Positions 33,875-45,782 of a DNA stretch of 64,000 bases are shown here, piece by piece. Position numbers and translations under genes: made by a program. Source of the stretch: Amphiprion ocellaris (taxonomy: Eukaryota; Chordata; Actinopteri; Pomacentridae); NCBI RefSeq assembly GCF_022539595.1, contig NC_072789.1, positions 2,368,169 to 2,432,168 on the forward strand, read 5' to 3'. The notes under the pieces are model-generated. The model did no database searches and had not been told where the DNA came from. It worked only from the letters and a program-made list of their open reading frames with translations. How positions within the stretch are numbered: position 1 is the first letter of the stretch; every line of letters starts with the position of its first letter.

Positions 33875-35905
33875 AAAGGTTTTGAAAAGGTAGCAAACAA
33901 CATAATTAGAAAATACATGTTTAATTCTGCCCTAGGTTGCTCACATTGCAAGGTATCAAAACTTGCATCAGCTGATTTTTGGGCAAATTTTGGCACTGCT
34001 TTGGTTCTGTTTTTGGTGACTACTAACTGCTGAGAAAAACATCTGACTCTGCAGCTGGTAATTGCTCCACTATTTTTCTATTTTCTCACTGCCAGGTGTG
34101 TCTGTCTAGAGCTCAACAAGAAACCGTACAGTGGGCTTTAGAGCAAAAACAGTCACCAGCTGTGGCCAAACACAACAACAATATGAGTGTGTAGGATGCT
34201 ATTTAGAGTTGAAGGGGCCTACACGGTTGGAATTAATTCTCTCTGTGTTCGTGTGATCGGTTGTTGAGATAAGAATGTCAATCATGGATGCTTTAAATTG
34301 GGTAACTCTCAAAAGGCAGATGATAAAAGAATGGTTTAATTCGCAGCAGCAGCGTCTTGATAGCTGGATGTTTTGACTGTAGTATGGGTCAAGTTCCAAT
34401 TGTGATTCCTTCAATTCACTGCACCTGAATAGCATGTTTTGTTTGCCCCTCTCTGGCCCACATCTGTGAAACCTCACACCCCACAGGCTTCTGTTAGCCC
34501 AAACTAAGATAACTCTGAAGACATCTTCACAGTTTTGACAGACAACTACACAGGATGAGTATCTTCATGTCTAAAATTGCTGCCACTTTGACGGCGCCAA
34601 CAGTTTTTTGTTTGTTTTTTCACTGCAGTGTTTCCAGACTTATTCCAAAAGCTTCTGGAGCATTCTCCTAATGACAACATTATAATGTATTAGGTCTGTT
34701 CCTAAGCGAGTGCATTACTCTAATTAAATCAAACTGCACCCAGTAATGCACCCAATAACCTTTTCACACTGGCCTCTGCAAACCTGGGAGATGTTGCATT
34801 TGACCACAAAAATATTTTACCACGATCTATAAAAGCTGCTCATCATCTGTTCCCAAGCGCTGTTTGATAATAACATAAGAAAACTCTCCTTCACTCAGCA
34901 GAGCAAACATGATGTCCTTCTCAGATGCTCTTCAGATTGAGAAAACAGTGTAGTACAAACACATGATGTTTTTTGCACAGGCAGGCTGGGTTAAAATACA
35001 GATTTTTACTCCTCTTGTTAAATGGGGTGAACCATTGGCACGACCCTAGCTTTTATTCTGAAAGAACAGACAGTAATTACATATAAAAGAGAGCTACAGG
35101 TTGGTCTCCTGGCAACGAGCCACTGTTTTCAGAGAAATCCCACTTTTTAGTGAATGGCATTCACTCATGCCACTGCATGTCAGCATTTTTCTCATCACCA
35201 AAGAAGGCAGAATAAACCAAAGCAGATTTGTCTAAAGATTTAAATGGTGAACGGCTAAATTAATCTATTTTTAAACTTTAATTCCTTGTCCTTATGTTTT
35301 TAAATTCCAACAAGATACAGTCTATGCTTTGTACCTCTGAGGACTACTGAGAGAAGACGCATCACTGCTGCCTCCCACAGGCCGCTCCTAAAACTGCAAC
35401 AACATTGAAGCATAATGACTCACTGGGGGAAAAAAAGGCCAATGATAATTCTTACCCAATCTTAACTAATAGGTTCTCGTAAAACTTCCCTCTACATCCA
35501 CAGGAATTAAAGCAAACAGAAATGGTATCAGGCAAACTGCAAGCCTGTGCAAAAAAAAAAACAAAAAAAAAAACCTGGAGACACATAATCATGAAAGCTT
35601 AGTCCAAAGCATACTGTAATGTGACCCAGAGAGCTTGGAAAGCACAGCGATGATTCAAAAGGCAGCATGGCAGCAGTGGTTTAATGTCAGGGCCAAGGAA
35701 AAAAATAACATATTTGGGTATATTTTGGAAAAAGGTTTTGTAACTATTATTTTTTTATTAATATTTTTTAAAAAGGGGGGGGTGAAATAGTAATAATAAA
35801 AAAAATCTGCCTGCAAATACATATGCATATTTATGACTAAGTGTGTTTGCAGAGGAATACCTTATAAGATATCTATATATAGCTCAATCTTTAAAGAGAA
35901 GAGAA

Positions 35906-36024
35906 CTGAATGAATGAATGAATGAATCTATCTATCTATCTATAGTCTATATGTCTATCTATCTATAGTCTGTCTGTCTGTCTGTCTATCGATCTATCTA
36001 TCTATCCATCCATCCATCCATCGA
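35906..36024. repeat. Compound tetranucleotide microsatellite
   Basis: (TGAA)n is followed by (CTAT)n, (CTGT)n and (CATC)n blocks. Highly length-variable by nature. Confidence 0.95.
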
Positions 36025-37808
36025 TTCAGACTTCTGGGGCTTCATATGTAACAAATGTACAGAATCAATCCTTTCAACTTGTGAGGTGGCACTTTCTGTA
36101 TCTTTCATCTTCTTCTGAACCACTTTCTAACATGTACGGTTGTCCGAGTTAAGTCGGTGTGCTCGAGCTGCAGCGAGTTGGGAGAGGCAAGTGTAAAAAG
36201 AGGCTGGGGTTTTAAATTTAAAAAACGGCATATTTCAAAGGAAGCAACAGTGTAGGGTTACATCTAAGCTAAGAAGGGATTCTTTTCATGTAAAAAAAAA
36301 AACAACAAAAATCTGAAACTTATGAGTTTATAGTGTAATTAATGACTGGAGAGTAACTCTCAATGTAACATTACAATATCTAGTATAATATTTTACAAGT
36401 GGAATAAAAGTAGAACGCAGTAGAAAATGTTACCACTCACAAGATCTTATATTTCTGCACATATAAGGGGCACGACTACAAGTATATCACATTGTACACA
36501 ACATAAAAGCCTGTGAAGGTTTGCTCATATGGTAAAATGCCTCCATTTTTAAGTGGGATGTGACAAAATTCAACCACTTGGAATGAAAAGTAGGCTATAG
36601 GAAGATGTGCTGAAAGACAGATTAATAGAATAATATCACAGATATTCCAGACCAGGCCACAAGCTCTGATTATAATGATTTGGCTTTTGTTAAATGAACA
36701 TGATGTAGAATTTGAAACTGCATGATGCCATGTCTCACTGAGCAGAGGGATCACGTACGTGCTGCCGGATCATGTAAAGGGGCTCAGACAGTCCTCCAAT
36801 TGTGCTTTTAGTGCAAACCCAACTGTGATTCCTCTCTTCATCTCAGGAAAAATGTGCCAATAGTTTCATCGGGGACCTAAACTCAGGCTAACAATAAAGA
36901 ATGTTAGAGCAGAATCTGGGTTACGCTCGTGATTTGTGTATTGGATATCTCATGAAAGCCCTGCAGGTATTTCAAAAGGGAAAAACTTTGTCCAGGCACA
37001 GTTTTAGCAATATTCAATACTCCTCATGGCTGAGCAGTAAAGTGAAATGCTGCTGCCTTTGTTTAGATCGTGTCCTAACTAGGTCGCTTGTTTGATGTGC
37101 TCTAATTCTACCTATTTCTGCTTAACTTTCACAGGAATGATTCCATGGCAGCTGAAGAGACTGTGAGTGTTTTTTTCCGTGCTAAATGTCTATTTTTACA
37201 CATTTACACAGAACTGGATGTGCAATTGTGTCAACTGCGTCAGAGGAAATTTTTATGGTCACTGCCCAATTTTGGCAGACAGAACCGGCTGCACTGCTGA
37301 TTGAAATGTCAACTGTTTTGTTAATCATGGTTATTTTAAAAGACGTGCAGCCATTTCTAATAAATGGCATATGGGGTCATTTTTACCATTTTTACACATA
37401 AAAGCCATTTCACTCAATCTGGGAAGTTCTAAAAGGCTGTGAAAACAGTTTTATGACGTATTTATATGTGGCTTTGGAGGCTCTGTCAAATCCTAGAAAA
37501 TAATCCTGATGATGTCATTGCAATGGGGTGATGTCACTAGGTTTATTATAGCTTTTTTTTTAAAAAAGCATTATAAACTTGAAACATGGAGTCTGAACAA
37601 ATATGCAGTTGAGTGCGTTATGGGAAATGTAGGTTACACAGTTAAGACTGACCTTTTTATCTCTAGTATAAGGGACTAAAAGTCAGCCTCTGCTATCCTT
37701 TATCAATTTCATCTTTTCAAAAGGATTACACAATGATACGCAAACACAATGAAGTCACTAATGCTGTCTTCCATAAACCATATATAATTGCATAATATTA
37801 GTAAAGAT

Positions 37809-38175
37809 GGGCTGCACAGTGGCGTAGTGGTTAGCACTTTCGCCTTGCAGCAAGAAGGTCCCTGGTTCGCGTCCCGGCTTTCCCGGGATCTTTCTGCATG
37901 GAGTTTGCATGTTCTCCCTGTACATGCGTGGGTTTTCTCCGGGTACTCCGGCTTCCTCCCACAGTCCAAAAATATGCTGAGGTTAATTGATTACTCTAAA
38001 TTGCCCATAGGTGTGAATGTGAGAGTGATTGTTTGTCTCTGTATGTAGCCCTGTGACAGACTGGTGACCTGTCTAGGGTGTCCCCTGCCTTCACCTGAGT
38101 CAGCTGGGATAGACTCCAGCTCCCCCATGACCCTAGTCAGGATTAAGAAGTGTATAGATAATGGAATGGAATGGA
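37809..38175 (+). mobile_element. tRNA-derived SINE, family 2, with perfect 12 bp TSD
   Basis: The head GGCTGCACAGTGGCGTAGTG and GTTAGCA gives an A box; CTGGTTCGCGTCCC is B-box-like. The body contains TTTGCATGTTCTCCCTG, TCCTCCCACAGTCCAAA and TAAATTGCCCATAGGTG; the tail is (AATGG)n. ATTAGTAAAGAT flanks it exactly at 37797-37808 and 38176-38187. Confidence 0.92.
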
Positions 38176-38837
38176 ATTAGTAAAGATTATTTCTACTCAT
38201 GAGAGGCAAAGCTGAGCATACACATGTAAAAAAAAATCTAATTTATAGGAAAAAGTCTTGTGCAGTTATAAGGCAATGTGAATAAAGCGAACTAAAAATT
38301 GGAAAATAAATAAATATAAAACACTAAAAAAACAAGGCAAACATGATAACAACTTGTAAGATCAATATCTAAAATAAAATAAATATAAAATCCCTTCATA
38401 ATAAGAAAACAAAGAGCAACCAAAAGCCACTAAAACCTATATGTTTTGAGTTTTTTCTCGAAGGTAAATAGAGAAGGAACATTTGGCTGAAAGAGGAAGG
38501 CAAACCCTAAGTTTTGGTGCTGCTACTACAAAGGTAAGATCGGCTGTAATCACTAGCCTCCATCGTAGAGCAGCGGATGTCAGCTTTTCAGAGGACCTAA
38601 GAGGAATTCAGGTGGAGAAGGGGCGTAAAAAATGTTGTATTTAACAGCAAAGACCTTATAGATATATAGGTGTTATACTCTCTTTTTTTTATATACCACT
38701 TAGGAGTCTTGCAGGAGCATTCTATACCAGCTACAGACAAGACATTAAGGCCTGAACAGTATCCAGATGTAATGAGTTACAGTAATCTAGACTTAAGAGA
38801 AATTTAAGGTAATGTCCAGCCTTCATGGCGTTCAGAC

Positions 38838-38892
38838 AGAAGATGAAGGACGTAGGAACGGAACTCTGACGTAAGTCGAGGACTCCCTTTAA
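38838..38892. repeat. Short fragment of the 8085-8512 repeat family
   Basis: GTAGGAACGGAACTCTGACG and TAAGTCGAGGA nearly repeat the right end of the element at 8485-8515. Confidence 0.5.
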
Positions 38893-41221
38893 CTGTAACA
38901 AATCTTCACCTTGTCATCCAGTCCTATCATCAGTTTATCCAACTGATTGTGCCTGTAAATACTTAATCTGCCTTTCTTGAAGAATTGGCAGTTGTTAATG
39001 CTCACAAGCTAAACTAACAAGATGAACATGGTAAACATTAAACCTGGAAAGCAACGCTCATTTTTTTAGATTTTCCGAAGTCTCTCTGAAGCTGTCTCAC
39101 CACCACCCACAACTTATGGTAATGTTTATCCGCTGTGAGCAGCTCTTCTGTTTTTCTCTTTGCATTGCATTGTGGGGGGACAGTGTCTGTCAACAGCAGC
39201 ACACTCCAGCACTGAACATATTTATTATGCATATTGTCTGCTCTGAGTACAGTTTGTTTTGTACTAAAAACCTGCTTGGAATCTGTTTGCTGTATGCATT
39301 AAGGACAACAACTTTTCCACATTTTTAGAGACTTTTTGTACAGTAACAACGCAGTAATTAGGGAAAATATATTAAACTGCCAGAGAGAGATAGAGAGAGA
39401 GAAAGAGAAACTTGAATTTTAATACCATTGTCTGCTACATTAAACAATTCCAACAATAAACAACAAAAAGAAACCCTAAAACACTAAAGATGTTGCAATG
39501 AGCTGAAACCACCCTTACATACTGGCTAAAATCAACACTGCGGGCCATGTAGATGAACAAAAACATGCAGCAACTATCCAATAAAAATGAGGTGCCACTC
39601 AAACAAGAACAGACTCATTTCTGAGCCTGTAGGCCATGAAGAGAGATGACAGCCCTGTTTTTCTGAATTTGGCACAAACTGGCAACTTATCAAAATCGTC
39701 ATAAAGAAGGAATTGCTTAATGTGGTGGTGTTGAAATTTGCTGTTTTTGATCATGCTTACAGAAGAAACTAGTTGGGCAATCACATTCAGGCAAATGAGA
39801 GTAAAACACACACATTCAGGATCAGTTGTAGAGGTTTCTTCTAGCTCAAGGGTGGTAGTAACACCATGAGGCATGAGGTAGCCTAAATAAAGACAGCATG
39901 GAAACCACATGGCCAGAAAAGCCCTAGTCTCAGCTAACAGCAGCAGCTACTCTGGACCACAAAACCCAGCAGAAGACTGAATGCACAGCTCCATCGCAGC
40001 TCCTGTATCATGACACAGATATAGGTCAGCAATGCAAAAGCATCTGCAAATCTGCAGATTATCTCCACCAGGTTTTTATATGCTCTAATCAGGGCAAATC
40101 CTCCGGAGTGGAGTTGACTCTTAAGTGGAGTTTCACAGTTCAAACCGCGAGCGGTCTTTACTGCTCTACTGCTTGGCCTTCACTTACTAAGGTATAGCTG
40201 AGACAGTCAGCCACGCCTCCAGTAACTATGATGTCCAACTTAGACTGCCCTCTCTCTGGAATCTAGATGCTACACTGTATATGCAGATCCTCATAACTGA
40301 TGCTCCCCTGGGTACTCAGCACAATACCAAGCTACAAAGGAGAAAGAGGGCAAGTTTAAAAATAGTCGGGACACCTACCATCATCTCATCCATTATTAAA
40401 TACAACCCAGGGATGTGATCTGGCATCCATTATACCACTCCACACACTGTGGGCTAACATGGAATTAATAGGTTACTGTGACATAATTGCTGAGTGTGGA
40501 GATGAAGATTAGGACGAACTAACTGATTCTTTTCTTGCATTATAATTATTATCTGTGCGTCCTCTACAAAACATTCTCATTCCTGTTTTTTTTTTTTTTT
40601 ATTTTAAATGTACAAAACCAGTCTGATGGGTTTACATTACGCTGTAGCTCAGCACCGATGAATGCTCTGATGTTCAGTATACTATAAATGTATTTGTTTT
40701 GGCCATACCAGCACATCGGCTGCATGTAAAAATGGAGGTGCAAAACAGCTGCACTAAAAGCATAGAGTCAAATATAGAGGTAGAGGAGGCGTTTTACTCA
40801 CTGGCACATAATGGGGTCCAGATTCATAGATTGTGATCTATGATGAAGGTACAAAGTAGTCTCTGATAGCTTAAAGTACTGAGAAATTTCTGCTAATTCA
40901 GCCTAAAGTGGGGTTAAAGGACTCCATGCAAGTACACAACCTCGTAAAAGGGAGACCTAATCAGAATGAGGAGTATGATGTCTTCTATGGCTCTAGAGGC
41001 ACTATCATAGCAAATATATACCAGACAGGCTGCTTTACAAGCTACACATGGACGAGTGTGATAAGTTGGGAATTAATCAGGACAGGAGGGTCTAAACCAA
41101 ATATACCATTGGTTAAATGATGGGAAATATGTTGTTTTCAAGCTTGACTCCTTTAGTGATTCAGACATATGGGTTCTGTCAAGCGTCTTGAGACAATCTG
41201 AACTGTAACTGGCACTACATA

Positions 41222-41570
41222 CTACTGTTCAAGAGTTTGGGGTCACCCAGGTGATTTCATGTTTTCACACTTTTATCCATGTGCTAACATAACTGCACAA
41301 GGGTTTTCTAATCATCAATGAGCCTTTCAACAGCATTAGCTAACACAATGTAGCATTAGAACACAGGAGTGATGGTTGCTGGAAATGTTCCTCTGTACCC
41401 CTATGGAGATATTCCATGAAACATTTCCAGCTACAATAGTCATTTACCACATTAACAATGTCTACGCTGGATTTATCATTCATTTGATGTTATCTTCATT
41501 GAAAAAAAAGCTGCTTTTCTTTCAAAAATAAGGACATTTATAAGTGATGCCAAACTTTTGAACGGTAGTG
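41222..41570. mobile_element. MITE-like DNA element, copy 2 of 2
   Basis: Ends CTACTGTTCAAGAGTTTGG and CCAAACTTTTGAACGGTAG are inverted, and TA flanks both sides (41220-41221, 41571-41572). Its interior matches 19613-19978 at nearly every base. Confidence 0.85.
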
Positions 41571-42510
41571 TAAATAAAAAGGAATTGAATAGTGATAAGA
41601 ATTAAGAACAAAAAAGATATTCTGGCTTTTACTGCTCCGATTTCACCTGTATTTGAAAAGTTGACAGAGAAGTGCAAAGAGCTCCAGTAAAAAGCAACTG
41701 CACTTCTCTTTTTGTGGTTCTCAAGGACGTTGGTTCTTAAAGATGATAAAGATTAATCTTTCAACCAGAAGATTTCAAAGAACCGAAGAAGACATTTGAA
41801 GGTTTCTTGGAAACTGCTGAAATTAAACATGGTGGACACAAGCTGACACTAAAATATCTGTTCTTTTTGATGACATTCTTTGAAGATCATCAGGTCAGCT
41901 TGACAGCAAAAGCTATTACATGCAGAGAAAAAAGAGTCACATTGATCATAGGTGTGAATAAAGACTGTACAGCACTTTTTTCCTACTCAGTTCATGTACC
42001 AGACAGTCTACATGAAGCAGATCTGACATACAGTAAAAACTACAAGCAGGATGTGTCTTTGTTCCTTTTTAACTTGATCATTACTTGACTGTTTCTGTCA
42101 AACCTATCTGGTTGCAAGGTGCACCTGAGGGGGTCAGATAACAGAACGTACTAAAGAAGTGTGTGTGTGGGTTTTCATCTCTTTAGTAGAGCTGGCGGTG
42201 TATATTTCAGTTACCTGGCAACCTCTTTGAGAAAGTTGAAACAAGAGTTGGACATGGGAAATGCGCACCAACAAGTGACAGTATGACTGCAGCAATTTGC
42301 AAATACATAAAATGTTTTTTTTTCTAAAGTAGTAACATTTGCTTTAATGATTCAGGAGACAAATAACTCCTGTTGTGTGGCTGAATCTAGCTTCTGACCT
42401 CCCCTTGGAAAGAATTAAAGCCTCAAAAACGTTCTGCTCTATCATGCAGTGTTTAATTATCAGCCTTGTTGTGTGCGTGGAAAGCATACAGCGGAGTTTT
42501 GCCCACTCAC

Positions 42511-42630
42511 CACCAACACCGACGTCCTGACAGCCTCCGAGACGCTTTGCCTCAGCTCTGCGGCGGTGCCCGGTTTGTTGAGCCCCCGAGTAAACTTCCT
42601 CGCCTCAGGTGGAGCAGAAGCAGAAGCCAT
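42511..42630 (-). CDS. dock9: dock9 exon 1a (distal first exon)
   Basis: This exon encodes 40 residues starting MASASAPPEARKFTRG and containing KPGTAAELRQSVSEAVR, the typical DOCK9/DOCK11 N-terminus. The ATG (42630-42628) has A at -3 and G at +4. The exon ends in phase 0 at a GTGAGT donor (42510). Joined to exon 2 it gives SVLV-VKPKIIEPLDYEN, colinear with human DOCK9 as remembered. This is the ancestral-type first exon and defines the 5' end of the gene. Confidence 0.92.
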
Positions 42631-42796
42631 CGTGTCAGTCCAGCTTTCATCAGACAGCCGGGTTCTGAAGAGAGCAGTCAGCGAGGACCGTCCCGAGCTG
42701 GTGCAGCGGACGATGGCTCGCCGTGCGTAAAGGCACGCTTCTGCTGTTTTATCCTGCCATGACGCATCTGCTGCACTTCACACTCTGTAGCTCTGT

Positions 42797-42803
42797 CTTT
42801 ATA
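42797..42803 (-). promoter_or_regulatory. Possible TATA box for dock9 exon 1a
   Basis: On the minus strand the sequence reads CTATAAAGAC, about 170 bp upstream of the exon 1a ATG. A GC-box-like GGGGGCGTG lies about 105 bp further upstream (42907-42915). Position and sequence fit a core promoter, but such a short motif can occur by chance. Confidence 0.35.
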
Positions 42804-43287
42804 GTAGGCACAGAATACCCGACAATAATCAGCAGCACACGGTGAGGAACATGGACAGCCCGTTGAGCTCTGTCCCATCTGCGGATGCCCCTTGCGCAAA
42901 CTGGCACGCCCCCTTCCTCAGTGTAAATAAAGTGCTTTTGGACACCAACAGATCCATCCACTGTATGAGCAGATTATATGCAGAAAACTTCACTACATAT
43001 TAATAATAACAATAACAGGAATTTTACAGGTATCGCTGATTTGGATAGCAGTTAATGCTGCAGTTGTTGCGCACACATAAAACAAGAAACATGAACTATT
43101 TTAGAGGCACAATATGCTATTTTTGACGTTATATAACTGCAAAAAGCTGCCTGCTCCGTCACACGCATGCCAACATCGCCACCTACTGGAATAATCACGA
43201 TAACTGACCACTTAAACTAAAAGCTGTCTGACCACACAGGGGCAGTAAAGCAGCATTAATAACTGAGTAACTATTAATGCCTTAAAC

Positions 43288-43746
43288 CAGGGGTGTCAAA
43301 CTCATCTTATTTCAGGGGCCACATTTAATCTCTAGTGGGCCAGACCAGAAAAATGACAGCATAATAACCTATAAATAAAAACAACTTCGAATATTTCCTT
43401 TGTGATAGTGGAAAAATGTACATTCTGAAAATGTTCACATTTAAGGAACTGTTCTTTTTTTTTTATAAAAGAATATGAACAACTTGAAATTTCTTAAGAT
43501 AAATAAATTTCATTTCAGCAACATTATGTCTCAGTTTATCATTTACACTTTACACTTACAGATCACAGAGTGTCTACAAAGGAACACAACATTTTGTCAC
43601 AGCTATCTGGAATTGAATGATGTAGTATTTTACTTTATGATCAAAACTACAAAAACGAGAAAAATAAGACAAAATATGACAAAAACAAGACAAAGTGACA
43701 AAAGTGAGAAACAAAATTACAAAAATGACGTGAAACAACACCCCTG
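43288..43746 (+). mobile_element. CAGGGGTGTCAAAC hAT family, copy 5 (truncated) between dock9 and bmpr2
   Basis: It starts CAGGGGTGTCAAACTCATC and runs through the usual left half into a short array. It ends abruptly at ACACCCCTG, with most of the right half deleted. Flanks CCTTAAAC and ACTTAAAT match at six of eight positions. Confidence 0.8.
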
Positions 43747-44556
43747 ACTTAAATACTCAAGGAAAAAATACCATATACGTATAGTTTGGGTAGCAAACAA
43801 CTAGTAGCATGTTTTTTTTATTTAATGCTTTGGTTTATACACCAATAATGCATTACTATTGCGTTATTACTGAATTAAAGCAGTATTTTATCTTTCTCCT
43901 GCTGCATGCTAACGCTAATCTGAGCAGTAAACAACACATTCTTGCACGGAGCTGCATGCAGCGTTTTTTCCCAGGCTGTCGTATCCACAGTCTGCGGCAC
44001 AGCGGCGCTGCGTCCCCCCTCCTGGCCGAGTAGGACCGTCCTCCACCCCCAACAACCCAACCTACAGCAACCTGATACCGGAGACGAGCGGTCCAGACGA
44101 GCCTGCAAACGAGGCGTTCCCAGCCGCCCCGATCAGACCGACAGATATCCATCTCCTCCCTGCGCCGTCTGTCAGCACCGAAGGAATGATCTCCGTCTGC
44201 CGCACACTAGAAACGCTCGCTATAGGCGCCGACGACTTCTAAATTATCATCTTTTCCCCTCTTCTCCTCTGTAACGGAGATCGTGAAATGAGAAGGGACG
44301 CGGAGAACTAACTGGCTAGCTGTGAGGCTAGCGTCGGTTAGCTTCAAGAACCTTTCCGAGCTAATTGGCTAAACGTTTATGTGTCAGATTCCCGGCCGTA
44401 GTAACGGAAGGGTGGATGGTTTTACAAAGTGTACAAGCGAGAATGGTTCGTATTTAGACGAATGCGTAGGTTATTTTTGGAGATATTTACCCTCTTTGCC
44501 TAAGTTTTGTAGTGCCAGACAGTCGCCCTAGGCAGCTAGCATGTTAGCTAGCAGAT

Positions 44557-44658
44557 ATGGACGTTGTTCGCTGGCTGGTTGCGGGTGGCAGATCCGCCAA
44601 ACAAGTTAGCCGTTTGGCTCATCCGTCCGGTGTCTGCTGGAGTCGAAAGCGGGACTGA
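44557..44658 (+). promoter_or_regulatory. Upstream ORF in putative bmpr2 leader
   Basis: An ATG-to-stop reading frame of 33 codons (MDVVRWLVAGG and onward) ends 253 bp before the bmpr2 start. A shorter one follows at 44759-44809. If the transcript starts upstream, both would lie in the 5' leader and could dampen translation. No evidence that they are translated. Confidence 0.3.
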
Positions 44659-44758
44659 AGTGAACTTTAATTGGCGGTTAATTAGTTATCAGATAACACC
44701 GAGTGGACCCCCCGCACCACCCCAACACAACGGCACCTTATTTTCGCATCTTTTCTCG

Positions 44759-44809
44759 ATGTGTTGTTCCGCGCCTGCCGGAGCGGTCCCAGTTCTGGAG
44801 CTGACGTGA
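44759..44809 (+). promoter_or_regulatory. Second upstream ORF in putative bmpr2 leader
   Basis: Sixteen codons (MCCSAPAGAVPVLELT) followed by TGA, about 100 bp before the bmpr2 ATG. It is very likely within the transcribed leader given its closeness to the start codon. Confidence 0.35.
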
Positions 44810-44911
44810 GGACAAAGTGAAGAGGACCGGAGCGAAGAAGAAGAAAAAAATAAATAATAATACACACTTGGAGGCGCTCCAACTTCCACACCAAAGTCAT
44901 TGTACACTGTC

Positions 44912-44990
44912 ATGGCTGTGGGCCGAATCACGATGAAATCACTCGCTAAATTTGGGGTTTGCCTGGCGATTCTCCTGACTTCAGTGGCTG
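44912..44990 (+). CDS. bmpr2: bmpr2 exon 1 (signal peptide)
   Basis: It encodes MAVGRITMKSLAKFGVCLAI then LLTSVA, plus one base. A basic n-region is followed by the hydrophobic core FGVCLAILL and small residues before cleavage, a typical signal peptide. The ATG has G at -3 and G at +4, and an in-frame stop lies upstream. A second in-frame ATG at Met8 is possible. The exon ends in phase 1 at GTGAGT. Confidence 0.9.
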
Positions 44991-45782
44991 GTGAGTAGCT
45001 CATTAGTGAATTGATTTCTTTGGAGAGGGAGAAAATGTGCTTCTCATTTATATTTGATGCCTTCCTGTTGGTTCCTGCTGTGTTGCTGCAGTCGCTGAAT
45101 AATGTTCACAACCCAGATAATTCCACAGTCTGGGACAGCGTAATAATTCCCCTAAATCATGTGTGTTTGTGTGTGTTTACTCCACCCTGTCTGTCTTAAT
45201 TCTGCACTGATCATGTCATTTGTAGTTGAGAACCATCACAGATATCTCCCCCTGAGCAGAGAGGAGTGAATGCACCCCTTGGCTCCCTTTTAATCATTCT
45301 GTGTACAAAGGCCTGGAAAAACACTGCCAAACATACCGCAGTCCTTGTCTGCCAAGTTGGTGCCCCCTGTTCAAGACTCTGGGCCGAAGCCAGCGAGACC
45401 TTGAGCGTGATAAGATAGGAGCCGGGCTGCACAGGGATGGAGGAGCAGAGCATGGGAGGGGAGAGGGCAGGTGGAATGTGTGGGAAGCTACTTTACAAGA
45501 CGGATAATTTAGGTGATAGAAGTCCAGCATTGGTGCTCCGAACATAGGTGGGCTCCAGCCGAGTGTGTGGGTGTGAATGTGTGTGTAAACAGCTTCATAA
45601 TGGTTTATTATCATTTCTGTGAGTGTGTGTTATTACCCGGGCTCCTCCGTCCATTCACAGACAGGGTGTTATCAGGAGCTCCGGAATAATAACTGCTTTT
45701 GCGGAGGGAAATGTGTGTGTGCGTGCGCGCGTGCAGTCAGTGTGTGTGCGGGTTCGTTACTCCAAGCTGTTACCGTCTAGAG

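Larger units (their letters stand above)
31335..42510. other. dock9 first intron and exon 1b upstream region
   Basis: 11.2 kb. It holds a CT-rich block next to exon 1b (31650-31860), a hAT copy (32635-33412), SINEs (33681-33874, 37809-38175), tetranucleotide repeats (35906-36020) and a MITE (41222-41570). Long stretches such as 33875-35900, 36100-37790 and 38200-41200 show no gene. Open frames there have no family resemblance. Confidence 0.7.
42631..44911. promoter_or_regulatory. Divergent dock9/bmpr2 intergenic region
   Basis: This 2.28 kb separates the dock9 exon 1a ATG (minus) from the bmpr2 ATG (plus) and should hold both promoters. Two CpG-rich blocks are visible, at about 42500-42920 and about 43940-44820. 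Between them lies AT-rich DNA carrying a truncated hAT element (43288-43746). Transcription start sites cannot be placed exactly. Confidence 0.7.

Noticed and set aside
43942..44274. Overlapping open frames of 74-110 codons upstream of bmpr2
   Set aside because: CpG-rich promoter DNA often lacks stops on both strands. No homology or start context supports a protein.
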